Shown: one piece after another, positions 43,061-52,726 of the stretch
Layout: each line of letters begins with the position of its first letter
Position numbering within the stretch: the stretch's first letter is position 1
NCBI RefSeq assembly: GCF_030409305.1
Contig: NZ_JAUFPQ010000012.1
Span: 124,001 to 188,000 of the forward strand
Length of the DNA: 64,000 nucleotides
Direction of reading: 5' to 3'
Source of the DNA: Halomonas maura
GTDB taxonomy: Bacteria; Pseudomonadota; Gammaproteobacteria; Pseudomonadales; Halomonadaceae
Program-made: the position numbers and the translations under genes
The notes under the pieces: generated by a model
Databases searched by the model: none
Told to the model about the DNA's origin: nothing
What the model saw: only the letters and a program-made list of their open reading frames with translations

Positions 43061-45628
43061 TTAACTTTTGGGTCGCAGGTTCTCGGGATCAAAGAGCGGC
43101 TGGTAGCCCACCGCCGCGATGCGCAGCGGGTAGCGTTCGCCGAAGTACTCCATGAATACCCGGTCGCCTTCCCGGGCGACCTCCGCCGGCAGATAGCCCA
43201 GGGCGATCGTCTTGCCCAGCGAGGGGCCGAAGGCGAAGCTGGTCACGTAGGAGCGCCGGCCCAGGGCATCCACCAGCACCTCGCCGCTCTCCGGGTCGAG
43301 GATCGGCGCATGGCCCACCGGATAGCGGGGCAGGCCGCGGGGGTCGTGGTGGTCCTCCAGGGTCAGGGTGCAGAGGTAGGCCGGCTGGCGCTCACGGTCG
43401 CGCTGCTCGAGGTAGGCCGCCTTGCCGTGGAAGTCCTCGGCCTTGACCCTGGGTCGGGCGAGGCCGGCCTCGTAGAGGTTGTACTCGGTGAGCAGGTCGG
43501 CGTTCTGCAGCCGCAGGCTCTTCTCCAGGCGCCGGCTGTTGGCGTAGGTCTCGATCCCCACCGGTGTGACGCCCTGCGCGAAGAGCAGGTCCCACAGCGC
43601 CAGGCCATAGCTGAAGGGCACGTAGAGCTCCCAGCCCTGCTCGCCTACGTAGGAGATGCGGAAGGCCCACACCGGCAGGCCGCGCAGGCGGATCTCGCGG
43701 GCCGTGGCGAAGGGGAAGGCCTCCGCGTCGAGCGCGCCGGGGTCATCGGCCACCCGTTGCAGGGTCTGGCGCGCATTGGGTCCCCAGACGCCCAGGGTGG
43801 CCAGGCCGTCGGTGCGGTCTTCCAGGCGCCAGCGGGTCAGGCCGCGGTCCTCGGCCAGGCGGGTGATCCACACCCGGTCGCGGGGGCCGGTGTCGCCGCC
43901 GCAGATCACCCGGAAGGCGTCGGCCGCCAGGCGCACGATGGTCAGGTCGGAGTGCACGCCGCCGACGTCGTCGAGGAAGTGGGTATAGATCCCCTTGCCG
44001 GCGGGCGTCTCGCCGCCGACCTTGGCCACCGACAGGTACTCCAGCAGGGCCTCGGCATCGGGCCCGAGCAGGTCGTAGATGGCGAAGTGGGACAGGTTGA
44101 TCATGCCCACGTCGTCGCTCATCGCCAGGTGTTCGGCGTTGGAGACTCGCCAGAAGTGTCGCGCGTCCCACTCGGCCGGGCGCTCCGGCACGCGGTCGCC
44201 GTAGCGTTCCAGCAGGTGGTCGTTGGCGGCATAGCCGTGGGCGCGCTCCCAGCCCGCCGTCTCCATGAAGTGACCGCCGAGCTCCACCTCGCGAGGCCAG
44301 AAGGGGCCGCGGCGCAGGTTGCGGCCGGTTTCGAAGGGCTCACGGGGATGCACCGCCGGGTCGTAGATCTTGCGGGCGATCTCCCCGCAGCGGCCGTAGA
44401 CGTAGTCCGGGGTCGTCTGCACCGGGTAGAAGCGGGCGATGTCGATGCCGTGGGGGTCGAGTTCCGTCCGCCCGGTGGTCAGCCAGTCGGCCAGCACCTT
44501 GCCCATGCCCGGGCCGTCCTTGACCCATACCGCCTCGCAGAGCCACAGGCCGCGGGTCTCCGGCGACTCGCCGACCAGCGCCCCGCCGTCCACGGTGACC
44601 GAGAGCAGGCCGTTGAAGGAGTGCTTCTCGTCCCAGCCCAGCTCGCCGAGCAGCGGGGTGAGCTCGATGGCTCGCTCGAAGGCGGTCATGACCTGGTCGA
44701 GTTCGAGGTCACGCATGGAGGGCGAGAGCCGCGCCTGATGGCGCTCCAGGATCTCGGTGGGGCGCACCAGCCTGGGGGTGGTGGTCTCGTAGTAGCCCCA
44801 TTCGATCTGGCCGCCCTCGGTGGTGACGGGGTCGCCCGTGTCGCGCAGGTAGGCCGAGTTGCCCTGGTCGCGCAGCAGCGGGTAGCCGATCTCCTTGCCG
44901 GTGCCGGCAAAGGCGTCGAAGGGGCCGAAGAACAGCAGCGGGTGCTCGACGGGCATCAGCGGCAGGGCGGCGCCACCCAGCGCCGCCGGGATCGGGCCCC
45001 AGATGCCGCTGGTGACGATGACCACCGAGGTGGCGATGTAGCCCTTGGGGGTCTCGACCCCGCAGACCCGGCCGTCGCGCACATCGATGTCCAGTGCCGG
45101 GGTGTCGGCGAAGGTGGTGAGCCTGCCGGAGGCCTTCGCCTGCTCGATCAGCTCGCCGGCGACCTGCTGGGAGCGTGGCACCACCAGGCCGGCGTCCGGG
45201 TCCCAGAGGGCGCCCTGGATGCACGTCTTGTCCAGCAGCGGGAAGCGTTCGGCGGCCTCGTCCGGGCCGATCAGCCGGGCCCGGGTGCCGAAGGCCTTGC
45301 CCGAGTCGACCTTGCGGGCGAGTTCCGCCATGCGCGCGTCGTCGCCGACCCGGGCCACCTCCAGGCCGCCGATCCGCGCATAGTGTCCCCGGCGTTCATA
45401 GAAATGCCGGCTGTAGGTGGTGGTGTAGCACGACAGCTTGTCGTGGGCGGTCATGTAACAGAAGTCCGAGGCGTGAGCCGTGGACCCGATGTCCGAGGGG
45501 ATGGCGGACTTGTCGAGCCCCACCAGGTTGTCCCAGCCCAGCTCGATCAGATGGTGGGCCACCGACGCCCCGACGATGCCGCCCTGGCCGATGATCACCG
45601 CGTCCGCCTGCTTGGGGAGTGTCGCCAT
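43061..45628 (-). CDS. Dimethylglycine/sarcosine dehydrogenase-like flavoprotein with GcvT domains
   Basis: 855 residues. The ATG at 45628 has AAGGAG 7 bases upstream; an ATG two codons earlier is too close to that site. An N-terminal FAD oxidoreductase domain (about 1-370, VIIGQGGIVGASVAHHL, then an S-T-A-H-A-S-D-F covalent-FAD-like stretch) is joined to an FAO_M segment and a GcvT/aminomethyltransferase half (about 420-840). This layout is that of dimethylglycine oxidase and sarcosine dehydrogenase, which transfer the methyl group to tetrahydrofolate. In a halophile it may serve glycine betaine breakdown. Exact substrate is unknown. It stands alone, convergent with the second puuB. Confidence 0.82.
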   Translation of the reverse strand: MATLPKQADAVIIGQGGIVGASVAHHLIELGWDNLVGLDKSAIPSDIGSTAHASDFCYMTAHDKLSCYTTTYSRHFYERRGHYARIGGLEVARVGDDARMAELARKVDSGKAFGTRARLIGPDEAAERFPLLDKTCIQGALWDPDAGLVVPRSQQVAGELIEQAKASGRLTTFADTPALDIDVRDGRVCGVETPKGYIATSVVIVTSGIWGPIPAALGGAALPLMPVEHPLLFFGPFDAFAGTGKEIGYPLLRDQGNSAYLRDTGDPVTTEGGQIEWGYYETTTPRLVRPTEILERHQARLSPSMRDLELDQVMTAFERAIELTPLLGELGWDEKHSFNGLLSVTVDGGALVGESPETRGLWLCEAVWVKDGPGMGKVLADWLTTGRTELDPHGIDIARFYPVQTTPDYVYGRCGEIARKIYDPAVHPREPFETGRNLRRGPFWPREVELGGHFMETAGWERAHGYAANDHLLERYGDRVPERPAEWDARHFWRVSNAEHLAMSDDVGMINLSHFAIYDLLGPDAEALLEYLSVAKVGGETPAGKGIYTHFLDDVGGVHSDLTIVRLAADAFRVICGGDTGPRDRVWITRLAEDRGLTRWRLEDRTDGLATLGVWGPNARQTLQRVADDPGALDAEAFPFATAREIRLRGLPVWAFRISYVGEQGWELYVPFSYGLALWDLLFAQGVTPVGIETYANSRRLEKSLRLQNADLLTEYNLYEAGLARPRVKAEDFHGKAAYLEQRDRERQPAYLCTLTLEDHHDPRGLPRYPVGHAPILDPESGEVLVDALGRRSYVTSFAFGPSLGKTIALGYLPAEVAREGDRVFMEYFGERYPLRIAAVGYQPLFDPENLRPKS

Positions 45629-46000
45629 GCTCATTCTCCTTCGCTCACCCGCCCGGAAAGTGTGGCTCCTCTGTCAACGTAATGCACCTCGCCGGCCTGG
45701 GCTGCTCGACGGCGACGCCGGCATGCGCCGTGGCGACAGGGGGCGGCGCCGAGGTCGCCCGTGACGCGACATCGCGGGGCGAGGTAGTCCGTAAGATGCG
45801 CCGTTCCCCCGGCCGGTGTCGCTCTCCGCCGACGACGGGGCAGTAATTAAGGAACATCGACCAGCGCGCCATCGCTGGCGCGGCGAGGCGGTATGCTGTC
45901 CATCATGGGCGGCGCAGGAGGCGTCGTCCCGCTCTCGTCGCTCGCCGGCATCACGCCTCTCGCGGAGCCGAGGTCGAGCCATAGGAGGAGGTGACAACAA
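45629..46000. other. Divergent intergenic region
   Basis: 372 bases between the flavoprotein and the glycine-zipper gene. No supported ORF. The only AT-rich spot is GCAGTAATTAAGGAAC (45840-45855), possibly part of a promoter for the right-hand gene. Confidence 0.4.
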
Positions 46001-46549
46001 ATGAGCAAGTCGATCGTGGTGGGTAGTACCCTGGCCGTGCTGGGGCTGGGAGGCATGGCCTTCGGTGCCTGGCAGATCCAGGAAAGCCGTCAGCCGCAGT
46101 TCGCCGATATCACCGGCGTGGAGCCCCAGACCCGCACCGTGGAGACGCCGCGGGAAGTCTGCGAGGACGTGGTGGTGCAGCGTCAGGCGCCGACCCGCGA
46201 CCCGCATCGCGTGGTCGGCACCGCCGCCGGCGCCATCGTCGGTGGCCTGCTGGGCAATCAGATCGGCGGTGGCAGCGGCAAGAAGATCGCCACCGTGGCG
46301 GGGGCGGTCGGCGGCGGCCTGGCCGGTCGCGAGGTGCAGAAGCGCATCGAGTCCGGCCAGACGGTTGCCGATACCCAGCGCCAGTGCCACACCGTGACCG
46401 ATTCCCACCAGGAAACCACCGGTTACGAAGTCAGCTGGCGCTATGACGGCCAGGAACATACCACCCAGCTGGATCACCGCCCCGAGGGCGAGACGGTGCG
46501 TGTCGTGAACGGCGAGCCGCAGTGGGCAGAGCCCCGCAGCCAGGGCTGA
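46001..46549 (+). CDS. Glycine-zipper 2TM envelope protein
   Basis: 182 residues. An N-terminal membrane segment (about 5-24) is followed by a periplasmic part with Cys residues, then a glycine-zipper stretch (about 70-110: GTAAGAIVGGLLGNQIGGG, GAVGGGLAG) of the Rick_17kDa_Anti/2TM type, and a C-terminal domain with two Cys flanking it. AGGAGGTGAC sits 6 bases before the ATG. Such proteins span or associate with the cell envelope; the function is not known. It ends at a strong hairpin convergent with fdsD. Confidence 0.85.
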   Translation: MSKSIVVGSTLAVLGLGGMAFGAWQIQESRQPQFADITGVEPQTRTVETPREVCEDVVVQRQAPTRDPHRVVGTAAGAIVGGLLGNQIGGGSGKKIATVAGAVGGGLAGREVQKRIESGQTVADTQRQCHTVTDSHQETTGYEVSWRYDGQEHTTQLDHRPEGETVRVVNGEPQWAEPRSQG

Positions 46550-46588
46550 TCCACACCGCGGCGTTCACGGACACCGCGTGCAGGAAAC

Positions 46589-46620
46589 AGCAGGGCCGCC
46601 CCTGACGGGGCGGCCCTGCT
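46589..46620. terminator. Convergent hairpin terminator
   Basis: Stem GCAGGGCCGCCCC/GGGGCGGCCCTGC with a TGAC loop, located between the convergent glycine-zipper gene and the formate dehydrogenase operon. Confidence 0.8.
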
Positions 46621-46656
46621 GCGTTCTGCCTGCTCTGACGAGCGGCGCGTCAGGCG

Positions 46657-46902
46657 TCAGCCGGCCTTCGGGGCCTGACGTTCGCCCAGCCGCGCCACGG
46701 CCTGGCGAGCCAGGGGCTCCAGGCCGCCGGCGTCCGGCTCGTCGAGACAGGCGACGATGCGCTGTTTCATGGCCCTGGCCCAGAACTTCTCCAGGTGGGT
46801 ACAGACGCCTTCCACGGCCTCGGCTTCCGCGCGGCCGCCGCTCAGGTTGGTGGCAATCTGGTTGACCATATGCACCAGGGTCTCGCCTTGATCGTGCGAC
46901 AT
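46657..46902 (-). CDS. fdsD: Formate dehydrogenase delta subunit
   Basis: 81 residues beginning MSHDQGETLVHMVNQIATNLSG, with LVHMVNQIATNL and FWARAMK matching FdsD. The ATG at 46902 is preceded by GAGGAAGAG. FdsD is a small helper of NAD-dependent molybdenum formate dehydrogenases and is needed for activity in other bacteria. It is the last gene of the operon, 10 bases after fdhD. Confidence 0.88.
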   Translation of the reverse strand: MSHDQGETLVHMVNQIATNLSGGRAEAEAVEGVCTHLEKFWARAMKQRIVACLDEPDAGGLEPLARQAVARLGERQAPKAG

Positions 46903-46912
46903 GCTCTCTTCC

Positions 46913-47749
46913 TCAACAACCGTAGGCCCGCGTCGACGGGGCGTCGACGGGGCGGTGATAGACCAGGTGGCGGCCGGGGCGGGCGAAGCCGACCAGCAGC
47001 AGGCCGGCCTCGCGGGCCTGCTCCACCGCCAGGGCGGTGGCCGCCGAGACGGCCACCAGGGCGCCGATGCCGGCGCTGGCGCTCTTGTGGACCATCTCGT
47101 AGCTGGCGCGACTCGAGACCAGGGCGAAGCCGTCGGCCTCGGGGCCACCCTGCCGCGACAGGGCGCCGATCAGCTTGTCCAGGGCGTTGTGGCGGCCCAC
47201 GTCCTCGCGCACCAGCCGGATGCGCCCGAGCCCGTCGCACCAGGCCGCGCCATGCGTGGCCCCGGTGGCCGCCTGCAGCGCCTGGTGATCGGCCAGTCCG
47301 GCCAGGGCGCGCTGGATGGTGGCATCGGCCAGGGCCGGTGCCTGCACCGCCGGAATCGGCCGGATCGCCTGATCCAGCGCCTCGGTGCCGCACAGACCGC
47401 AGCCGGTGCGCCCGGCCAGGTTACGCCGGCGGGCCTTGAGTTCCGCCAGCCGCCGGCTGGCGATCGTCAGGTGCACGGCCAGGCCCCGCGCTTCCTCGTG
47501 GATCGTCAGGTCATAGCACTCGTGAGGGTGCGCGAGGATGCCCTCGGAGAGGCTGAAGCCCAGCGCGAAGTCCTCGAGCGCCTCGGGCGTGGCCATCATC
47601 ACCGCATGGGAGATGCCGTTGTAGACCAACGCCACCGGCACCTCCCGGGCCAGGGCATCCTCGATCTCCTCGGCGTACCAGCCCGTCGCGCCACGCCGGA
47701 CTTCGACGGACTGGCGGCGGATCCCCGGGGCATCCTCGCGACCGCTCAA
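46913..47749 (-). CDS. fdhD: Sulfur carrier FdhD for formate dehydrogenase
   Basis: 278 residues. Conserved RTGCGLCG (two Cys for sulfur transfer), VREDVGRHNALDKLIG and SSRASYEMVHKS are all present. It moves sulfur from IscS to the molybdenum cofactor of formate dehydrogenase. No ATG or GTG is available near the correct N-terminus; TTG at 47749 overlaps the fdsA stop (TTGA) and is taken as the start, with GGGTGAG 6-12 bases upstream. The weak start and overlap imply translational coupling to fdsA. Confidence 0.9.
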   Translation of the reverse strand: MSGREDAPGIRRQSVEVRRGATGWYAEEIEDALAREVPVALVYNGISHAVMMATPEALEDFALGFSLSEGILAHPHECYDLTIHEEARGLAVHLTIASRRLAELKARRRNLAGRTGCGLCGTEALDQAIRPIPAVQAPALADATIQRALAGLADHQALQAATGATHGAAWCDGLGRIRLVREDVGRHNALDKLIGALSRQGGPEADGFALVSSRASYEMVHKSASAGIGALVAVSAATALAVEQAREAGLLLVGFARPGRHLVYHRPVDAPSTRAYGC

Positions 47750-50637
47750 GGGACGCTCACCCGATCCGTTCCCCGGGCCGAGGCCAGATAGTCCCGCTGT
47801 ACCCGGTCGAAGTCGTCGAAGCGCCGCTGCCACTCCGAGGGTCGGCTGACCTTCTCCACCTGCACGGCGGTGACCTTGTACTCGGGGCAGTTGGTGGCCC
47901 AGTCGGAGCTGTCGGTAGTGATCACGTTGGCGCCACTGCCCGGATGGTGGAAGGTGGTGTAGACCACCCCCGGCTGCATGCGCTCGCTGAGCCTTGCGCG
48001 CAGTACCGTCTGGCCGGCGCGGCTGGTGATGCCCAGCCAGTCGCCGTCGCGGATGCCGCGCACCTCGGCGTCGGAGGGATGCAGCTCGAGCACGTCCTCG
48101 TCGTGCCACACCTGGTTGTCGGTGCGCCGGGTCTGGGCGCCGACGTTGTACTGGGACAGGATGCGGCCGGTGGTCAGCAGCAGCGGGAAGCGCCGGGTGC
48201 TGCGCTCCTCGGTGGCCACGTACTCGGTGATGGCGAAGCGCCCGCGGCCGATGGGGAAGTCGACCTCGTGCAGGGTCGGCGTGCCCAGCGGCTGCTCGGC
48301 GTGACAGGGCCACTGCAGGCTGCCGTGCTCGTCGAGCCGTTCGTAGCTGACGCCGGCGAAGCTCGGGGTGAGCCGGGCGATCTCGTCCATGATCTCGGAC
48401 GGATGGCCGTAGTCCATGGGGTAGCCCAGGGCGCGGGCCAGATCGACGGTGACCTCCCAGTCGGCCTTGCCGGCCAGCGGCGGCATCACCTTGCGCACGC
48501 GGTTGATGCGCCGCTCGGCGTTGGTGAAGGTGCCGTCCTTCTCCAGGAAGCTCGAGCCCGGCAGCAGCACATGGGCGAACTTGGCGGTCTCGTTGAGGAA
48601 GATGTCCTGGACGATCAGGCAGTCCAGCGAGGACAGCGCCGCTTCCACGTGGTGGGTATTGGGATCGGACTGGGCGATGTCCTCGCCCTGGACATAGAGT
48701 GCCTTGAAGCTGCCCTCGATGGCGGCGTCGAACATGTTGGGGATGCGCAGCCCCGGCTCGTCGTCGAGCGTGACGCCCCAGGCGGCCTCGAAGCGGCCGC
48801 GGGCCGCAGCGTCGGCGACGTGCTGGTAGCCCGGCAGCTCATGGGGGAAGGAGCCCATGTCGCAGGAGCCCTGCACGTTGTTCTGGCCGCGCAGCGGGTT
48901 CACGCCCACGCCTTCGCGACCGATGTTGCCGGTGGCCAGCGCCAGGTTGGCGATGCCCATCACCATGGTCGAGCCCTGGCTGTGCTCGGTGACGCCCAGG
49001 CCGTAGTAGATGGCGCCGTTGCCGGCGGTGGCATAGGTGCGCGCGGCGCGGCGGACCGCCTCGGCGGCCACGCCGGTGGTCGCCTCGCTGGCCTCGGGGG
49101 AGTGGCGCTCTTCCGCGATGAAGTCGCGCCAGGCGCGGTAGGCCTCGGTGTCACAGCGCTCGGCGATGAACGCCTGGTCCTCGAGGCCCTCGGTGATCAC
49201 CACGTGGGCCAGGGCGTTGACCAGCGCCACGTTGGTGCCCGGGCGCAGCGGCAGGTGCTGGGCGTCCTCGAGGTGGGGCGTCTTGAGCAGGTCGATGCGC
49301 CGCGGGTCGGCGACGATCAGCGACGCCCCCTGGCGCAGCCGCTTGCGCATCAGCGAGCCGAACACCGGGTGGGCGTCGGTGGGGTTGGCGCCGATCACGA
49401 TGATGGCGTCGGCCTGCATCACCGAGTCGAAGGTCTGGGTGCCGGCGGACTCGCCGAGGGTGGTCTTGAGCCCGTAGCCGGTGGGCGAGTGGCAGACCCG
49501 CGCGCAGGTGTCGGTGTTGTTGTTGCCGAAGGCCGCGCGGATCAGTTTCTGCACCAGGTAGGTCTCCTCGTTGGTGCAGCGCGAGGAGGTGATGCCGCCG
49601 ATGCTCTCGCGGCCGTGCTCGGCCTGGATCGCCTGGAGGCGCTGGGCGGCGAAGGCGATGGCCTCCTCCCAGTCGACCTCGCGCCAGGGCTGGTCGATGG
49701 CATCGCGGATCATCGGCGTGGTGATGCGATCCGGGTGGGTCGCGTAGCCGAAGGCGAAGCGCCCCTTGACGCAGGAGTGGCCGTGGTTGGCGTCACCGCC
49801 CTTGTAGGGCACCATGCGCACCAACTGGTCGCCCTTCATCTGGGCCTCGAAGGAGCAGCCCACGCCGCAGTAGGCACAGGTGGTGATCACGCTGTGCTCG
49901 GGCTGGCCGGCGTCGATGACGCTCTTCTCCATCAGCGTCGAGGTCGGGCAGGCCTGGACGCAGGCGCCGCAGGACACGCACTCGGAGTCCATGAAGGCCT
50001 CGTCCTGGCCGGCCGCCACCGTCGAGTCGAATCCCCGGCCGTCGATGGTCAGCGCGAAGGTGCCCTGCACCTCCTCGCAGGCGCGCACGCAGCGCGAGCA
50101 GACGATGCACTTGCTGGGATCGAAGCTGAAGTAGGGGTTGGAGTGATCCTGCTCGGCGGCCAGGTGGTTCTCGCCCTCGAAGCCGTAGCGCACCTCGCGC
50201 AGGCCCACCGCGCCGGCCATGTCCTGCAGCTCGCAGTCGCCGTTGGCCGGGCAGGTCAGGCAGTCCAACGGGTGGTCGGAGATGTAGAGCTCCATGATGT
50301 TGCGGCGCAGCCGGGCCAGGCGCTCGTTCTGGGTGGTGACCTTCATGCCCTCGGCGACCGGGGTGGTGCAGGCCGCCGGGGTGCCGCGCCGGCCCTCGAC
50401 CTGGACGGCGCACAGCCGGCAGGAGCCGAAGGCCTCCAGGCTGTCGGTGGCGCACAGCTTGGGAATGTTGATGTCGGCCAGGGCCGCGGCGCGCAGCACC
50501 GAGGTGCCCTCGGGCACGGTGATCTCGACGCCGTCGATCTCGACGCTCACCGGGGCCGCATCGGCGGCGGGTGCCGGGGTGCCCAGGTCCTTGGAAAGCG
50601 CCTTGTCGAGCTGGCTGGGGTCGAAGTGCTGAATCAT
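47746..50637 (-). CDS. fdsA: NAD-dependent formate dehydrogenase alpha (molybdenum) subunit
   Basis: 963 residues from the ATG at 50637, which overlaps the fdsB stop. From the N-terminus: a [2Fe-2S] domain (C62, C73, C76, C90), a His-Cys3 cluster (H122, C126, C129, C135), two ferredoxin [4Fe-4S] sets (C177-C187, C220-C230), the molybdopterin-domain cluster (C254, C257, C261, C289) and the molybdenum ligand C382 in ARVCHSPTG, a Cys rather than selenocysteine enzyme. The C-terminal MGD-binding barrel ends at DWATNCPEYKVTAVQV. It oxidises formate to CO2 in the cytosol and passes electrons to FdsB. Confidence 0.96.
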   Translation of the reverse strand: MIQHFDPSQLDKALSKDLGTPAPAADAAPVSVEIDGVEITVPEGTSVLRAAALADINIPKLCATDSLEAFGSCRLCAVQVEGRRGTPAACTTPVAEGMKVTTQNERLARLRRNIMELYISDHPLDCLTCPANGDCELQDMAGAVGLREVRYGFEGENHLAAEQDHSNPYFSFDPSKCIVCSRCVRACEEVQGTFALTIDGRGFDSTVAAGQDEAFMDSECVSCGACVQACPTSTLMEKSVIDAGQPEHSVITTCAYCGVGCSFEAQMKGDQLVRMVPYKGGDANHGHSCVKGRFAFGYATHPDRITTPMIRDAIDQPWREVDWEEAIAFAAQRLQAIQAEHGRESIGGITSSRCTNEETYLVQKLIRAAFGNNNTDTCARVCHSPTGYGLKTTLGESAGTQTFDSVMQADAIIVIGANPTDAHPVFGSLMRKRLRQGASLIVADPRRIDLLKTPHLEDAQHLPLRPGTNVALVNALAHVVITEGLEDQAFIAERCDTEAYRAWRDFIAEERHSPEASEATTGVAAEAVRRAARTYATAGNGAIYYGLGVTEHSQGSTMVMGIANLALATGNIGREGVGVNPLRGQNNVQGSCDMGSFPHELPGYQHVADAAARGRFEAAWGVTLDDEPGLRIPNMFDAAIEGSFKALYVQGEDIAQSDPNTHHVEAALSSLDCLIVQDIFLNETAKFAHVLLPGSSFLEKDGTFTNAERRINRVRKVMPPLAGKADWEVTVDLARALGYPMDYGHPSEIMDEIARLTPSFAGVSYERLDEHGSLQWPCHAEQPLGTPTLHEVDFPIGRGRFAITEYVATEERSTRRFPLLLTTGRILSQYNVGAQTRRTDNQVWHDEDVLELHPSDAEVRGIRDGDWLGITSRAGQTVLRARLSERMQPGVVYTTFHHPGSGANVITTDSSDWATNCPEYKVTAVQVEKVSRPSEWQRRFDDFDRVQRDYLASARGTDRVSVP

Positions 50638-52190
50638 GAGCGGTCTCCTTCCGGCGCACGCTGGAAGTCGTCGGGGAAGTGTTTCAGGGCGCTCTGCACC
50701 GGGAAGGGCGTCATGCCGCCCATGGCGCACAGCGAGCCGTCCTCCATGGTCTCGCAGAGCTCGCCGAGCAGTTCGAGGTTGGCCTCGCGATTGTCGCCGG
50801 CACGGATGCGGTCGATGACCTCCACGCCGCGGGTCGAGCCGATGCGGCAGGGGGTGCACTTGCCGCAGGACTCTTCCTTGCAGAACTCCATCGAGAAGCG
50901 CGCCTGCTCGGCCATGTCGACGCTGTCGTCGAACATCACCACGCCGCCGTGGCCGACGCCCGCGCCGACCTCGGCGAAGGTCTCGTAGTCCAGCGGCAGG
51001 TCCCACTGGCTCTCGGGCAGGTAGGCGCACAGCGGGCCGCCGACCTGCACGGCGCGCAGCGGGCGACCGCTGGCGGTGCCGCCGCCGAAGTCTTCCATCA
51101 GCGTGCGCAGGGTGGTGCCGAAGGCCAGCTCGATCAGCCCGCCGCGCTTGACGTTGCCGGCCAGCTGCAGCGCCAGGGTGCCGCGGGAGCGGCCCATGCC
51201 GTGATCGGCGTAGGCCCCGGCCCCCTCGGCGAGGATGAAGGGCACGGCGGCCAGCGACAGCACGTTGTTGACCACGGTGGGCCGACCGAACAGCCCCTCG
51301 ATGGCCGGCAGCGGCGGCTTGAAGCGGACCAGGCCGCGCTTGCCCTCGAGGCTCTCCAGCAGCGAGGTCTCCTCGCCGCAGATGTAGGCGCCGGCGCCCA
51401 GGCGCACTTCCAGGTGGAAGGCGCGGCCGCTGCCCTGGAGGTCGTCGCCCAGATAGCCGGCGGCCTCGGCGCGCGCGATGGCGTCGTCGAGGATCTGCTT
51501 GGCCAGCGGGTACTCGGAGCGCAGGTAGATGTAGCCCTGGGTGGCGTTGACGGCGAGGCCGGCGATGGCCATGCCCTCGATCAGCACGTAGGGGTCGCAC
51601 TCCATCACCAGGCGGTCGGCGAAGGTGCCGGAGTCGCCCTCGTCGGCGTTGCAGACGATGTACTTCTGGTCCGCCGGGGCGTCGAGCACCGTCTGCCACT
51701 TGATGCCGGTGGGGAAGGCCGCACCGCCGCGACCGCGCAGGCCGGAGGCCTTGACCTCCTCGACGATGTCCTGGGGCGCGCGGGCGAGCGCCGCCTCGAG
51801 GCCGCGGAAACCCTCGTGGGCCCGGTAGTCGTCGATCGACAGCGGGTCGGTGACGCCGATACGGGCGAAGGTCAGACGCTGCTGACGTTCCAGGTAGGGA
51901 ATCGCCTCGGTCGGCCCCTGGGCCAGCGGGTGAGCATCGCGCCCCTCGAGCAGGCCGTCGTCGAGCAGCGCCGGCACGTCGGCGGGCGTCACCGGGCCGT
52001 AGGCGACTCGGCCGGCGGGGGTCTCGACCTCGACCAGCGGCTCGAGCCAGGCCAGGCCGCGGGAGCCGTTGCGCACCAGGGTCAGCTCGAGGCCGCGGCT
52101 GTCGGCCTCGCGCCGGAGGCGGTCGGCCACGGCGTCGGCGCCCAGCGAGAGGGCGGTGGTATCGCGGGGAACGAAGACGCGAACGCTCAT
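50634..52190 (-). CDS. fdsB: Formate dehydrogenase beta (NADH/FMN) subunit
   Basis: 518 residues. A NuoF-like subunit with an N-terminal thioredoxin-like extension (1-110), FMN- and NAD-binding GRGGAAFPTGIKW and the YIVCNADEGDSGTF motif, then the [4Fe-4S] site CKEESCGKCTPCRIG in the C-terminal part. It hands electrons from formate to NAD+. It overlaps fdsG (ATGA) and fdsA (ATGA), so the three are translationally coupled. Confidence 0.95.
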   Translation of the reverse strand: MSVRVFVPRDTTALSLGADAVADRLRREADSRGLELTLVRNGSRGLAWLEPLVEVETPAGRVAYGPVTPADVPALLDDGLLEGRDAHPLAQGPTEAIPYLERQQRLTFARIGVTDPLSIDDYRAHEGFRGLEAALARAPQDIVEEVKASGLRGRGGAAFPTGIKWQTVLDAPADQKYIVCNADEGDSGTFADRLVMECDPYVLIEGMAIAGLAVNATQGYIYLRSEYPLAKQILDDAIARAEAAGYLGDDLQGSGRAFHLEVRLGAGAYICGEETSLLESLEGKRGLVRFKPPLPAIEGLFGRPTVVNNVLSLAAVPFILAEGAGAYADHGMGRSRGTLALQLAGNVKRGGLIELAFGTTLRTLMEDFGGGTASGRPLRAVQVGGPLCAYLPESQWDLPLDYETFAEVGAGVGHGGVVMFDDSVDMAEQARFSMEFCKEESCGKCTPCRIGSTRGVEVIDRIRAGDNREANLELLGELCETMEDGSLCAMGGMTPFPVQSALKHFPDDFQRAPEGDRS

Positions 52191-52681
52191 CCGATCACCT
52201 CCAGGGGCTGGGTGCGGAGTTCATCGACCAGGGCGTCGAAGGCGTCGGGCGTGACTCGGCCCCGCACCGCGTCGTCGACGCGGATCGAGGGGCCGCAGGC
52301 GCAGTTGCCCAGGCAGTAGACCGCCTCCAGGGTGATCTCGCGGTCGGCCGTGGTCTGGTGGTAGTCGACGCCGAGGCTGGCCTTGGCGTGGGCCTCCAGG
52401 GTGCGGCCACCCACCGCCTGGCAGGCCTCGGCGCGGCAGACTTGCACCAGGTGGCGCCCCGGCGGCGAGGTCCGGAAATGGTGATAGAAGCTGATCACCC
52501 CGTGCACCTCGGCACGGGTCTGGCCCAGCGACTCGGCGATGATCGACACCGCTCCCTCGGGAACGAAGCCGACGCGATCCTGGATCGCATGCAGGATCGG
52601 CAGCAGGGCGCCGGGCTTGTGCTTCAGGGCGTCGATCTCGGCCTGGATCGCCTGGGGCGTCCACTCACGGGAATCGCTCAT
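52187..52681 (-). CDS. fdsG: Formate dehydrogenase gamma subunit
   Basis: 164 residues, NuoE-like thioredoxin-fold [2Fe-2S] protein with ligands C82, C87, C123 and C127 (QVCRAEAC, YCLGNCACG). It is the first gene of the operon fdsGBA-fdhD-fdsD. The divergent regulator gene lies 129 bases away, and its likely operators are in that spacer. Confidence 0.94.
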   Translation of the reverse strand: MSDSREWTPQAIQAEIDALKHKPGALLPILHAIQDRVGFVPEGAVSIIAESLGQTRAEVHGVISFYHHFRTSPPGRHLVQVCRAEACQAVGGRTLEAHAKASLGVDYHQTTADREITLEAVYCLGNCACGPSIRVDDAVRGRVTPDAFDALVDELRTQPLEVIG

Positions 52682-52726
52682 CGAGTCCCCCTGGTTGTTG
52701 TGGTACTGGCTGAATATGCACGCCAG

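Noticed and set aside
43004-45682. 892-codon plus-strand ORF antisense to the dimethylglycine dehydrogenase-like gene
   Set aside because: Shadow frame of a real gene in high-GC DNA with repetitive composition and no motif.
47944-50988. 1014-codon plus-strand ORF antisense to fdsA
   Set aside because: Shadow of fdsA; all iron-sulfur and molybdenum motifs are on the minus strand.
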